The notes under the pieces are model-generated. The model searched no databases. It saw only the letters and a program-made list of their open reading frames with translations, and was not told where the DNA came from. A DNA stretch of 64,000 nt from Fimbriimonadaceae bacterium (GTDB lineage Bacteria; Armatimonadota; Fimbriimonadia; Fimbriimonadales; Fimbriimonadaceae): assembly GCA_019638795.1 (NCBI GenBank), contig JAHBTB010000012.1:1-64000 (forward strand), written 5' to 3'. Positions 51,159 to 58,627 of this stretch are shown here, piece after piece. A program made the translations under genes and the position numbers. How positions within the stretch are numbered: position 1 is the stretch's first letter; the number at the start of each line of letters is the position of its first letter.

Positions 51159-51163
51159 ACGGG

Positions 51164-52144
51164 CTAGACGATGGACGTCGACAAGGCGCTGACCAACTCA
51201 GGGACGAAGTCGGGCCCGCCGTAGACCCAGCCGGTGTAAACCTGCACCAGGGACGCGCCAAGCTCCAGCTTCCGGCGGGCATCCGCCGGGCCCATGACGC
51301 CACCGACCCCCATGAGGACGGCGTCCGGCAACAAGTTTGCGAAGCGGGCCAGGGCGTCGTCGGCAAGCGGCCGCAACGGCTCCCCGCTCAGCCCTCCTTC
51401 GGTCGGACATTCCGGCGGCATCCCCGGCCGGGCCACCGTGGTGTTGGAGACGACGAGGCCGGTCAACCCGAAGTCGTGGACCACTTCGGCGATGTCGTCA
51501 TAGGCGCCGTCGCCCAGGTCCGGGGCGACCTTGACAAAAAGCGGCTTCGCCCCGTCGATCTCGCGGAGCCGCCACAATATCCGGGTCAGGGGCTGCTTGT
51601 CCTGCAGTCCGCGCAGGCCCGGCGTGTTGGGAGAACTGACATTGACCACGACGTACGCGGCAAAGTCTTTGAGGCGGCGGAACGAGAACGCGTAGTCCTC
51701 GGCCGCCTCGTCAGCCGGCGTCACCTTGGACTTGCCGATGTTGATGCCCAGAGGGATCCGGGGGTCCGCCCGCTCCAGCCGGTTGGCCATCGCGTCCGCC
51801 CCCTCGTTGTTGAACCCCATCCGGTTCACGAGGGCCCGCTGTCCGGGGAACCGCCACAGGCGCGGCTTCGGGTTCCCCGGTTGGGCATGGCGTGTGACCG
51901 ACCCGACTTCGACAAAGCCAAACCCGAGCTTGTGCCAATGGTCGACGGCCCGGGCGTCCTTGTCAAACCCGGCGGCCAGACCGACGACGTTGGGGAAGTC
52001 AACGCCGAACAGGCGGCGCGGGGACGCAGGGGCCTGGGGGGCACGCACCAGCCCCGACTCGACCGCCCGCACCGCCAGGTTGTGGGCGGTCTCGGGGTCA
52101 AGCCGGAACAGCAAGGGGCGCAACAGACCCTGATAAAGCGACAT
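51164..52144 (-). CDS. pyrD: Dihydroorotate dehydrogenase (quinone), class 2
   Basis: 326 residues. The N-terminal membrane-associated helices (LYQGLLRPLLFRLDPETAHN) are diagnostic of class 2. The FMN barrel follows: NVVGLAAGFDKDARAV (about 52), GSVTRHAQPGNPKPRLWRFP (about 80-99), VNVSSPNTPGLRGLQD with the catalytic Ser, and GVGGVMGPADA near the phosphate site. Fourth step of pyrimidine synthesis, linked to the quinone pool. GATAAT on the minus strand ends 11 bases before ATG 52144. Confidence 0.96.
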   Translation of the reverse strand: MSLYQGLLRPLLFRLDPETAHNLAVRAVESGLVRAPQAPASPRRLFGVDFPNVVGLAAGFDKDARAVDHWHKLGFGFVEVGSVTRHAQPGNPKPRLWRFPGQRALVNRMGFNNEGADAMANRLERADPRIPLGINIGKSKVTPADEAAEDYAFSFRRLKDFAAYVVVNVSSPNTPGLRGLQDKQPLTRILWRLREIDGAKPLFVKVAPDLGDGAYDDIAEVVHDFGLTGLVVSNTTVARPGMPPECPTEGGLSGEPLRPLADDALARFANLLPDAVLMGVGGVMGPADARRKLELGASLVQVYTGWVYGGPDFVPELVSALSTSIV

Positions 52145-52155
52145 CGGCGGTCGGG

Positions 52156-52161
52156 ATTATC
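52156..52161 (-). promoter_or_regulatory. -10-like element before pyrD
   Basis: GATAAT (minus strand) ends 11 nt before ATG 52144; it is also the centre of the palindrome GGGATAATCCC. Confidence 0.45.
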
Positions 52162-52182
52162 CCACTTGACGGATTTTCGGAC

Positions 52183-53241
52183 CTAGCTCTTGTTGCGGAT
52201 ATGGAGCAGGTCACCGTCCTGGATGACGTACTCCTTGCCTTCCAGATGCATCTTGTTGGCCTTGTACGCGGCATCCAGAGAGCCCGCCTCCACATAGTCG
52301 GCGTAGTGCACGACCTCGGCGCGGATGAAGCCCTTGGCGATGTCGTTGTGGATCGTGCCTGCCGCCTTCAGGGCGTTCGAGCCACGTTTGAGCGGCCATG
52401 CGCGGGTGTCGTTCTCACCCGCGGTGAAGAACGTGAGGAGGCCCAAGGCGTCGTACACCGCTTGGACGACGCGGTGGCTGGCCGGCTCCTCCAGGCCGAG
52501 GCTCTCCAGGAACTCAGGTTGGTCGGCGGCGTCGAGTTGGGCGATCTCCTCCTCAATGGTCGCGGACACGGCAAACGCCTGCGTCCCCTTGGCCATTTGC
52601 TCGGCGATCAGCTTGGCGACTGCCGGGCCCGGCGTGGCCGCCTCGTCTTCCCCCACGTTGAAGGCGAGGACCGTCGGTTTGGCGGAGAGGAACTGGTAGT
52701 TGCGGACGATCTTCAGTTCCTCCTCGTCGAACTCCATGTCCCGCATGGGGGTGCCGTTCTCCAGGGGCTCTTTGATCCGGCTGAAGAGCACCTGCTCCTG
52801 CATGTCCGGATGCCCCGAGGTCTTCACGTTTTGCGACTTCTTGAGCCGCTCCAAGCGGTTCTCGACGACGCCGAGGTCGGTGACGATCATCTCGACGTCC
52901 ACCGCCTCTAAGTCTCGCTGGGGGTTGACGTCGTCGTGGTAGGCCGAGGTGGGCGACTCGAACGCCCGGACCACGTGCAGGTACACGTCCGCCTTTCGCG
53001 CCTCGTCCAAGAAGCGCTGGCTGAACATCTTCTGCGCTCCGCCCTGCACCGGATCCAAGTCGTCGTGAAGGATCACCGTGGCCGGGGTCTGCTTCTTTGG
53101 CTTCACCTGGGCGACGATCGTGTCGAACCGTGGGTCGGGCACCGGGACGGCGGTCACGTCACCCTTGGCCTGGCCTCGGCTGGCGGCGCGGTAGAGCGTC
53201 GTCTTCCCCGACTGGCTGAATCCGATCACCGCGACTTTCAC
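52183..53241 (-). CDS. ychF: YchF/OLA1-type nucleotide-binding protein
   Basis: 352 residues, Obg-related and ATP-preferring. P-loop GFSQSGKTT (8-16) differs from the common NVGKST form, and the recognition loop reads FNVGEDE where NxxE is usual for YchF. A coiled-coil insert (about 120-170) precedes the C-terminal TGS-like domain (AWPLKRGSNALKAAGTIHND, then IAKGFIRAEVVHYADYVEAG and GKEYVIQDGDLLHIRNKS). It binds ribosomes and is linked to redox stress. Start GTG 53241 overlaps the stop of a 44-codon membrane ORF by 4 bp. A divergent member of the family. Confidence 0.92.
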   Translation of the reverse strand: MKVAVIGFSQSGKTTLYRAASRGQAKGDVTAVPVPDPRFDTIVAQVKPKKQTPATVILHDDLDPVQGGAQKMFSQRFLDEARKADVYLHVVRAFESPTSAYHDDVNPQRDLEAVDVEMIVTDLGVVENRLERLKKSQNVKTSGHPDMQEQVLFSRIKEPLENGTPMRDMEFDEEELKIVRNYQFLSAKPTVLAFNVGEDEAATPGPAVAKLIAEQMAKGTQAFAVSATIEEEIAQLDAADQPEFLESLGLEEPASHRVVQAVYDALGLLTFFTAGENDTRAWPLKRGSNALKAAGTIHNDIAKGFIRAEVVHYADYVEAGSLDAAYKANKMHLEGKEYVIQDGDLLHIRNKS

Positions 53242-53372
53242 TTGGCCTGCTCCTCAAAGACGACGCCCACACCGCCTTCGGGCAGGAGGCGGGGGACTCC
53301 CCAGAACGCACCCAACGACAAGACCAGGAGCGCCAGCGCGAGCCATGGGAACGGGGGTGCGGTGCGCTTCAC
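53238..53372 (-). CDS. Small single-span membrane protein upstream of ychF (44 aa)
   Basis: GTG 53372 opens a 44-codon frame: a basic N-terminus (KRTAPPFP), one membrane helix (WLALALLVLSLGAFWGVP) and a short polar tail (FEEQAK). The stop overlaps the ychF start (GTGA), suggesting translational coupling. TAAACT ends 8 bases before the GTG, the same promoter spacing as ldcA. No family recognised. The positively charged start followed by a clean helix argues that it is real. Confidence 0.55.
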   Translation of the reverse strand: MKRTAPPFPWLALALLVLSLGAFWGVPRLLPEGGVGVVFEEQAK

Positions 53373-53380
53373 GGGCAGGG

Positions 53381-53386
53381 AGTTTA
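53381..53386 (-). promoter_or_regulatory. -10-like element for the small membrane ORF and ychF
   Basis: TAAACT (minus strand) ends 8 nt before GTG 53372. Confidence 0.4.
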
Positions 53387-53421
53387 GCAGAGGGACGGCG
53401 GCGTCAACGGGCCCGCGCTGG

Positions 53422-53427
53422 TAATCT
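53422..53427 (+). promoter_or_regulatory. -10-like element before mlaE
   Basis: TAATCT ends 13 nt before ATG 53441. Confidence 0.35.
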
Positions 53428-53440
53428 CCCCGGCGTCCCG

Positions 53441-54208
53441 ATGGCCCTCGCGCCCGCCAACCCGGTTATGTCCGCGCTGACCTTCGTCGGCGAGTGCGCC
53501 ATCATGCTCGGCGACGTCGCGGCCAGACTCTTCCGCCGTCCGTTCGAAGTCGGAGAGACATTCAACCAAATGGCCTTTGTCGGGGTCCGCAGTGTGCCCA
53601 TCGTCGCCCTGACCTCGATGTCCAGCGGCGCGGTCATCGCCCTCTACTCCGCCCAACTCCTCGTCCGCTACGGGGCGAGCAGCCTGGCCGGGGGCACCGT
53701 CGCCCTCGCCGTCATCCGCGAGCTGGCGCCCGTCCTCGCGGGGATCATGGTCGCCGCCCGGTGCGGCTCAGCAATGGCGGCCCAGATCGGCACGATGGCG
53801 GTCACCGAGCAGGTCGACGCCCTCCGAAGCCTTAACGTCCACCCCACCAACTACCTCGTCATCCCGCGGATCGTCGCAGCGGTGACGATGCTTCCCGTCT
53901 TGGCCGTCGTCGGCATGTACGCCGGGGTCGCGGGCGGCTACCTGGTCGCCGTCCCCCTCGGTCAAGTCGCCGACGGGGCGTTCTGGTCGTCGGTCCGCCA
54001 GTTCACCGAGGTCAGCGACATCACCGGCGGCATGCTCAAGACGGTCGTGTTCGGGTTCATCGTCGCGGTCGTCGCCTGCCAGCAAGGCTTGCGCACGTCG
54101 GGCGGAGCCGTCGGCGTAGGCAAGGCGACCACCAACACCGTCGTCATCACGATGGTCCTGATCTACGTCGCCAACTACTTCCTGACCGCGGCCCTGTTCA
54201 CCCGGTGA
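53441..54208 (+). CDS. mlaE: MlaE-type ABC permease
   Basis: 255 residues, the MlaE/Ttg2B permease that moves phospholipids between membranes with an MlaF ATPase and an MCE-domain MlaD. N-terminal amphipathic helix, then five membrane segments. Family motifs: VGVRSVPIVALTSMSSGAVI (about 48), RELAPVLAGIMVAARCGSAM (about 96), IGTMAVTEQVDALRSL (about 120), and the C-terminal GGAVGVGKATTNTVV. The usual mlaF and mlaD genes are not beside it. Confidence 0.92.
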   Translation: MALAPANPVMSALTFVGECAIMLGDVAARLFRRPFEVGETFNQMAFVGVRSVPIVALTSMSSGAVIALYSAQLLVRYGASSLAGGTVALAVIRELAPVLAGIMVAARCGSAMAAQIGTMAVTEQVDALRSLNVHPTNYLVIPRIVAAVTMLPVLAVVGMYAGVAGGYLVAVPLGQVADGAFWSSVRQFTEVSDITGGMLKTVVFGFIVAVVACQQGLRTSGGAVGVGKATTNTVVITMVLIYVANYFLTAALFTR

Positions 54209-54214
54209 GCCGGT

Positions 54215-54220
54215 CATAAT
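54215..54220 (+). promoter_or_regulatory. -10-like element before the GH57 gene
   Basis: CATAAT ends 6 nt before ATG 54227; transcription would start at the start codon. Confidence 0.5.
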
Positions 54221-54226
54221 CCCCCC

Positions 54227-55942
54227 ATGCCAGTCGGCAGGTTCATGCTCGTCCTCCACTCGCACATGCCCTATGTGCTGAGCCACGGCAAGAGCCCCCA
54301 CGGCACGGACTGGTTGAACGAGAGCGCGGTCGAGTGCTACCTGCCCATCCTTGACGCCCTCGACCGCCTGCGAAACCAAGGGGTCAAGCCCCGATGGACG
54401 ATCAATGTCACGCCGATCTTGGCCGAGCAGTTGGACGACGAGGCGTTCAAGGCCGGTTTCGAGGAGTACTGCGAGGAGAAGATCCAGTACGCCATCCGCG
54501 ACCAGGAAGACTTCCGCGCCAAGAACGAGCTCTGGATGGAGGGTCTTGCCGCGATGTGGCAGCGCCTGTTCACCAAGGCCCTGGTCGCGTTCAAGCACCA
54601 GTGGTTCAGGAGCATCACCGGGGCCTTCCAGAGTTTCGAGGAGGACGGTTGCGTCGAGCTCATCACCTGTGGCGCGACCCACGGCTACTTTCCCTTGCTC
54701 GGCACCGACGAGAGCGTCCAAGCCCAGGTCAAGCTGGCGGTCGCCTCACACGAGAAACGGTTTGGCAAAAAGCCTCGCGGCATCTGGCTGCCTGAATGCG
54801 CATACCGCCCGGGATACGCCTGGAAAGCTCCGGCGGGGACGGACGAGTCGGTCTGGGACCGCAAGGACGTCAGTGAGTTCCTGAAAGAGAACGGGATCGA
54901 GTACTTCTTCGTCGACAGCCACATGATCCGGGGCGGCGAGCCCCTGGGGACGTACTGGCAGAAATTCCCCCAGCTCGCCGAGTTGTTCGCCCGCAGCAAG
55001 CAGCTGTTCACCCCACCCGCCGAGTACCGCAGCGAATACGAACACTACGCGCTGCCCAACGGGACGGTGTGCTTCAGCCGCGACCCCGAATCGACGGTCA
55101 AGGTCTGGTCAGGCGACGTCGGTTACCCGGGCGACGAACATTATCTGGAGTTTCACAAGCAGCTCTATCCGGGAAGGCACCGCTATTGGCGTATCAGTCC
55201 GGAGAAGGGCGACCTCGGCAAAAAGCAGCCGTACGACCCGTGGGCGGCGTTCGAGAACATCGGCGACCATGCCGCCGACTTTGTGAACATCGTCAAGGGC
55301 ACGCTTGGCCATTACCGAGGCCAATCGGGGCGCCCGGGGACCCTGGTGGCGATGTACGACACGGAACTCTTCGGCCACTGGTGGTGGGAAGGGCCGGAGT
55401 TCCTCTACGAGATGGGCCGCCGGATGGCCGCCGACCCCGACATCCAACAGGCTAGCGGGGGCGACGTGCTCGACGAGGAACCGGCCCGGCATATGATCCA
55501 CCTTCCCGAGGGCAGTTGGGGCGAAGGGGGTTACCACTCGGTGTGGCTGAACCCCGACAACCACTGGACGTGGGACAAGCTCTATCCGGCCCAAAAGACG
55601 ATGCGGACGATGGCCCAGACCATGGCCCACGGGCCGGCCAAGGAGATCGTCACCCAGGCGGCACGCGAGCTCCTGCTCGCCGAGGCTTCGGACTGGCAGT
55701 TCCTCATTTCGACCTGGGCCGCACGTGACTACGCCGAAGTCCGCTTTGACGACCACATCGAACGGTTCACTCGGCTCGCCGGCATGGCCGAACGTGTCCA
55801 TAAGGGCGGCGTGTTGACCGGCGAGGAAGATGCTTTCCTTGCCGATTGCCAGCACAAAGACGCCCCGTTCCCCGACCTGGACCTCTCGTACTGGGCCAGG
55901 CTTGACCACCCGCTACCGGCGACGACCGTCCCGTTCTCATGA
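54227..55942 (+). CDS. Glycoside hydrolase family 57 enzyme (alpha-glucan branching enzyme type)
   Basis: 571 residues, the size of GH57 branching enzymes. Conserved regions in order: MLVLHSHMPYVLSHG (about 7), WTINVTPILAEQLDD (about 59), VELITCGATHGYFPLLGTDE (about 143-162), GIWLPECAYRPGY with catalytic Glu (about 190) and MYDTELFGHWWWEGPEFLYE with catalytic Asp (about 375-394). A DUF1957-type C-terminal helical domain follows (WNPDNHWTWDKLY-like WLNPDNHWTWDKLYPAQKTM, about 440). Likely cytoplasmic glycogen branching. It overlaps the lipoprotein gene by ATGA. Confidence 0.92.
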   Translation: MPVGRFMLVLHSHMPYVLSHGKSPHGTDWLNESAVECYLPILDALDRLRNQGVKPRWTINVTPILAEQLDDEAFKAGFEEYCEEKIQYAIRDQEDFRAKNELWMEGLAAMWQRLFTKALVAFKHQWFRSITGAFQSFEEDGCVELITCGATHGYFPLLGTDESVQAQVKLAVASHEKRFGKKPRGIWLPECAYRPGYAWKAPAGTDESVWDRKDVSEFLKENGIEYFFVDSHMIRGGEPLGTYWQKFPQLAELFARSKQLFTPPAEYRSEYEHYALPNGTVCFSRDPESTVKVWSGDVGYPGDEHYLEFHKQLYPGRHRYWRISPEKGDLGKKQPYDPWAAFENIGDHAADFVNIVKGTLGHYRGQSGRPGTLVAMYDTELFGHWWWEGPEFLYEMGRRMAADPDIQQASGGDVLDEEPARHMIHLPEGSWGEGGYHSVWLNPDNHWTWDKLYPAQKTMRTMAQTMAHGPAKEIVTQAARELLLAEASDWQFLISTWAARDYAEVRFDDHIERFTRLAGMAERVHKGGVLTGEEDAFLADCQHKDAPFPDLDLSYWARLDHPLPATTVPFS

Positions 55943-56862
55943 CCGTCCCGAACGTCCGCCCGGCCCAATCCGTCTGGGCATTGATGTCGCGCGTCACCCT
56001 CTCCGCCGTGGCCCTGGCCCTGTTGGCCCTGACCGGATGCCAAGGCAACAAGGAACTGACGCCCAACCCGGAACCACCGAAGCCGTCCTCCAACGCGACG
56101 AACTCGACGGACCCGCCTAAGCCGGCCAACCTGCCGCCCGTCACCGGTCCGGTCACCAACCCCGACGTCTTCAAGGTCAAACCCGGTAAGGACCTCGGCT
56201 ACAGCCCGTCGAAAATGGGCTTCGCCGATCTCGGCGCGAAAACAGACGCGGGGATCCAGCAGCTCAAGAACGGCAAGGGCGTCGTGGTCATGGAGTACGA
56301 GAGCCCCAAGGGCAAGTCCCATGGCAACATCGACATCTTTGTCCGTGACAAGTCGACCTACAAGGTCGAGTACCTCCTACCCAAGACCGAGGGGACGCCC
56401 AACCGGCTTGCGGGGGACGGGAAGCGGAACATGGTCTACGAAGGCTATGTGTGGACTAAGCCGACGCCCCGCAAGACGAGCGGCCCGATGTCACGGGCTG
56501 ACGTCGACGCCTGGATCGCCCGGTTCCCCGCCGAGATCATGTCGGGCCTGCAGGACGGCGCCCCGGTGTGGCGGCGACTTCTCGACGCCCTGTCGTCCGA
56601 CCCGGGACGCACCACGACGATGGAAGAACAGGAAGTCACGGTCAGCAAAGTCAAGCGTCCGATCTTCCGGATCGTCTCCAGGAAGAAGGGTGTCGAGGGC
56701 GACAGCCTGGAGATCGTCATCGACGGCCACCGGTGGCTCCCGCTCACGGTCAAGGCGTCCTTCCATGACGAGAACAAAGCCCCGGTGCACATGTTCTGGA
56801 CGACAAACTGGATGTTTGGCGGCACCTTCCCGGACAGCGACTTCGTGATCCCGGTCAAATGA
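55939..56862 (+). CDS. LolA-like outer-membrane lipoprotein
   Basis: 307 residues from ATG 55939; an ATG at 55984 is the alternative and gives a cleaner signal. Lipobox LLALTGCQGN. A Pro/Asn/Ser-rich linker (about 40-75) is followed by a LolA/LolB-like half-barrel: MEYESPKGKSHGNIDIFVRD (about 118-137), DKSTYKVEYL, and KASFHDENKAPVHMFWTTNW near the C-terminus. Probably anchored in the envelope, binding lipid or lipoprotein-like ligands. Overlap with the GH57 gene is likely only organisational. Confidence 0.75.
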   Translation: MTVPNVRPAQSVWALMSRVTLSAVALALLALTGCQGNKELTPNPEPPKPSSNATNSTDPPKPANLPPVTGPVTNPDVFKVKPGKDLGYSPSKMGFADLGAKTDAGIQQLKNGKGVVVMEYESPKGKSHGNIDIFVRDKSTYKVEYLLPKTEGTPNRLAGDGKRNMVYEGYVWTKPTPRKTSGPMSRADVDAWIARFPAEIMSGLQDGAPVWRRLLDALSSDPGRTTTMEEQEVTVSKVKRPIFRIVSRKKGVEGDSLEIVIDGHRWLPLTVKASFHDENKAPVHMFWTTNWMFGGTFPDSDFVIPVK

Positions 56863-56905
56863 CCGTGACAATGCTGGGGTTGACACGTCAAAACACACTG
56901 GAACC

Positions 56906-57856
56906 ATGTTGACAACCCTTGCACTGGCCTCGACCCTCGCCATGGGGCAGGTCTCCGTTTCGGTCAGCCTCTACGCGAGTTATGACAACCTCAAACTGAC
57001 CTCCGTCTCTCCCGGCAACTCGGGCGGGTCGTTCATTGCCGGTCTGGAGAACGGTGAAGTCAAGGTGATGGACTCGGCCAAGAAAGAGTCCATTGCGACG
57101 GTGACCGCGTTCGAGAGCTCCGTCCAGGCGGCGGCGATCAGTCCGGACGGCGGCACGGTGGTCATCGGCGACGACCTCGGCCGGATCTACCTGGTCAAGG
57201 TGCGCGGGGGTCAAAAGCTGATCACCTACCCGAGGGAAAAGGGTCATGGCCGTGGCATCCAGTCCATTGCGTTCTCGCCCGGAGGGACGCAGTTCGCCAC
57301 CATCGCCCGCGACGACACCCTTCGCGTCTGGAACAAGAAGGGTGGCGATCCCGTCGCCATCGTCAACGGCGACGGAGCCAACTTCTACGGTCTGGCCTAT
57401 AGCCCCGCCGGCTCGATCTACGTCGGTACCCTGAGCGAGGGCATCCGGATCTACACCGCCAAGGGTGATTTGGCCGCGACGCTCACCAACCCCACCGGCG
57501 AAGGTTCCAACTTCTTTGCGATGAACAAGTCGGCCCGGGTCGGGCTGTCCTGCAGCCGCAGCGGCCGCGTTTATGTCTGGGACCTCGCGCGGCGGAAATA
57601 TCGGGGAGTCCTCGAAGGCCACCAGGACTACGTGAAGGGAGCCTCGGTCTCACCTAACGGCAAGATCGGCGCGACCAGTTCTAGCGACGGGACGGTCAAG
57701 GTATGGGACCTGACCACGCTCAAGTGTCTGGGCACCTACAACGACATGGCGTCACCTTGCCCCCTTGCCTTCACGCCGGACGGCAAGTACCTGGCCGCCG
57801 CGAACGCAGGCGACTCGATGCAGATCTTTTCAGTCCGGCCCGGACAAGGCCGATAG
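56906..57856 (+). CDS. Secreted WD40-repeat protein
   Basis: 316 residues. Signal peptide (LTTLALASTLAMGQ), then six to seven WD40 blades. Clear ones are AAISPDGGTVVIGDDLGRIY (about 80), FSPGGTQFATIARDDTLRVW (about 122), GLSCSRSGRVYVWDLARRKY (about 213) and VSPNGKIGATSSSDGTVKVW (about 250). A beta-propeller for protein or ligand contacts outside the cytoplasm, with no enzymatic motif. Confidence 0.85.
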   Translation: MLTTLALASTLAMGQVSVSVSLYASYDNLKLTSVSPGNSGGSFIAGLENGEVKVMDSAKKESIATVTAFESSVQAAAISPDGGTVVIGDDLGRIYLVKVRGGQKLITYPREKGHGRGIQSIAFSPGGTQFATIARDDTLRVWNKKGGDPVAIVNGDGANFYGLAYSPAGSIYVGTLSEGIRIYTAKGDLAATLTNPTGEGSNFFAMNKSARVGLSCSRSGRVYVWDLARRKYRGVLEGHQDYVKGASVSPNGKIGATSSSDGTVKVWDLTTLKCLGTYNDMASPCPLAFTPDGKYLAAANAGDSMQIFSVRPGQGR

Positions 57857-58013
57857 CGCTCCTCCTGCCGGGCCGCCCCTTGGGACCTTGAAAGGGACCG
57901 GGAACGGGGCCGGCCTGGCGGTTGTTACTCCCATCAAGCAGTCGTCGCAGAACCGGAGTCTCTCCCCAGGTCCGCGACGCGCCAACGACAGAGAAGAGCG
58001 AAGCAAGAGAGTC
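57857..58013 (+). other. Gene-free stretch before a strong terminator
   Basis: 157 bp without a credible ORF. It holds repeated GGGACC-like words and ends at the terminator 58014-58052. It may be the 3' UTR of the WD40 gene or a small RNA; no known RNA family was recognised. Confidence 0.3.
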
Positions 58014-58052
58014 GACCGGGCCGCCCCATCGCAACGGCCCGGTCTTTTTTTT
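58014..58052 (+). terminator. Strong intrinsic terminator
   Basis: Stem GACCGGGCCG / CGGCCCGGTC (10 bp, 11 nt loop) followed by eight T. It separates the GH57-WD40 region from the GNAT gene. Confidence 0.95.
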
Positions 58053-58062
58053 GTCACTTTTG

Positions 58063-58068
58063 TACACT
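58063..58068 (+). promoter_or_regulatory. -10-like element before the GNAT gene
   Basis: TACACT ends 6 nt before ATG 58075. Confidence 0.45.
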
Positions 58069-58074
58069 CTTTCG

Positions 58075-58623
58075 ATGGTCAAGGGTTACGAAGGCAAGTT
58101 GGTGCGTCTGGTCCCACTTGACCGGGAGCGCCACTTCGAGAACTGTTACCGGTGGATCAACGACCCCGAGGTGTGCGAAAACCTCCTTCTTGACCCACCG
58201 ACCACCCGCGCCCAGGAGGAAGCCTGGTTCGCGTCTGCCTGCGCGGGCGACCGCCAGACCGTCTTTGCCATCGAGACCCTGGAGGGCGTCCACGTCGGCA
58301 CCTCTGGAATCCATAACATCGACTTCAGGAACGGCCGCGCTAACACGGGCAGTTACATCGCCGAGCCACGCGAGAGGGGCAAGGGCTACGGCACCGACGC
58401 GGCGCGGGTCCGTGCCATGTACTGCTTTGACATCCTGGGCCTGCGTCTCCTGACCAGCAGCTATATGGACCACAACGCCGGTTCCAAACGCATGCAGGAG
58501 AAGTCGGGCTATGTCGAGCATGGCCGGTTGCCGTCCGGCTGCTGGAAGCGTGGACGCTACGTCGACGAAGTGCTGACCCACCTCACCCGCGAAAGGTACT
58601 TGGAACTACGCGGCCAGTGGTAG
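58075..58623 (+). CDS. GNAT-family N-acetyltransferase (RimJ/RimL-like)
   Basis: 182 residues. The acetyl-CoA loop is EPRERGKGYGTDAAR (motif A, R/Q-x-x-G-x-G), preceded by HVGTSGIHNIDFRNGRANTG. The closing part MDHNAGSKRMQEKSGYVEHG has the N-x-x-S-x-x-x-x-E-K-x-G-F/Y pattern of the RimJ/RimL group, which acetylates protein N-termini or small amines. Substrate unknown. It ends 4 bp before uvrC. Confidence 0.9.
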   Translation: MVKGYEGKLVRLVPLDRERHFENCYRWINDPEVCENLLLDPPTTRAQEEAWFASACAGDRQTVFAIETLEGVHVGTSGIHNIDFRNGRANTGSYIAEPRERGKGYGTDAARVRAMYCFDILGLRLLTSSYMDHNAGSKRMQEKSGYVEHGRLPSGCWKRGRYVDEVLTHLTRERYLELRGQW

Positions 58624-58627
58624 TTTA

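Noticed and set aside
51164-52144. Class 1 dihydroorotate dehydrogenase
   Set aside because: The N-terminal membrane-associated helices and catalytic Ser (not Cys) place it in class 2.
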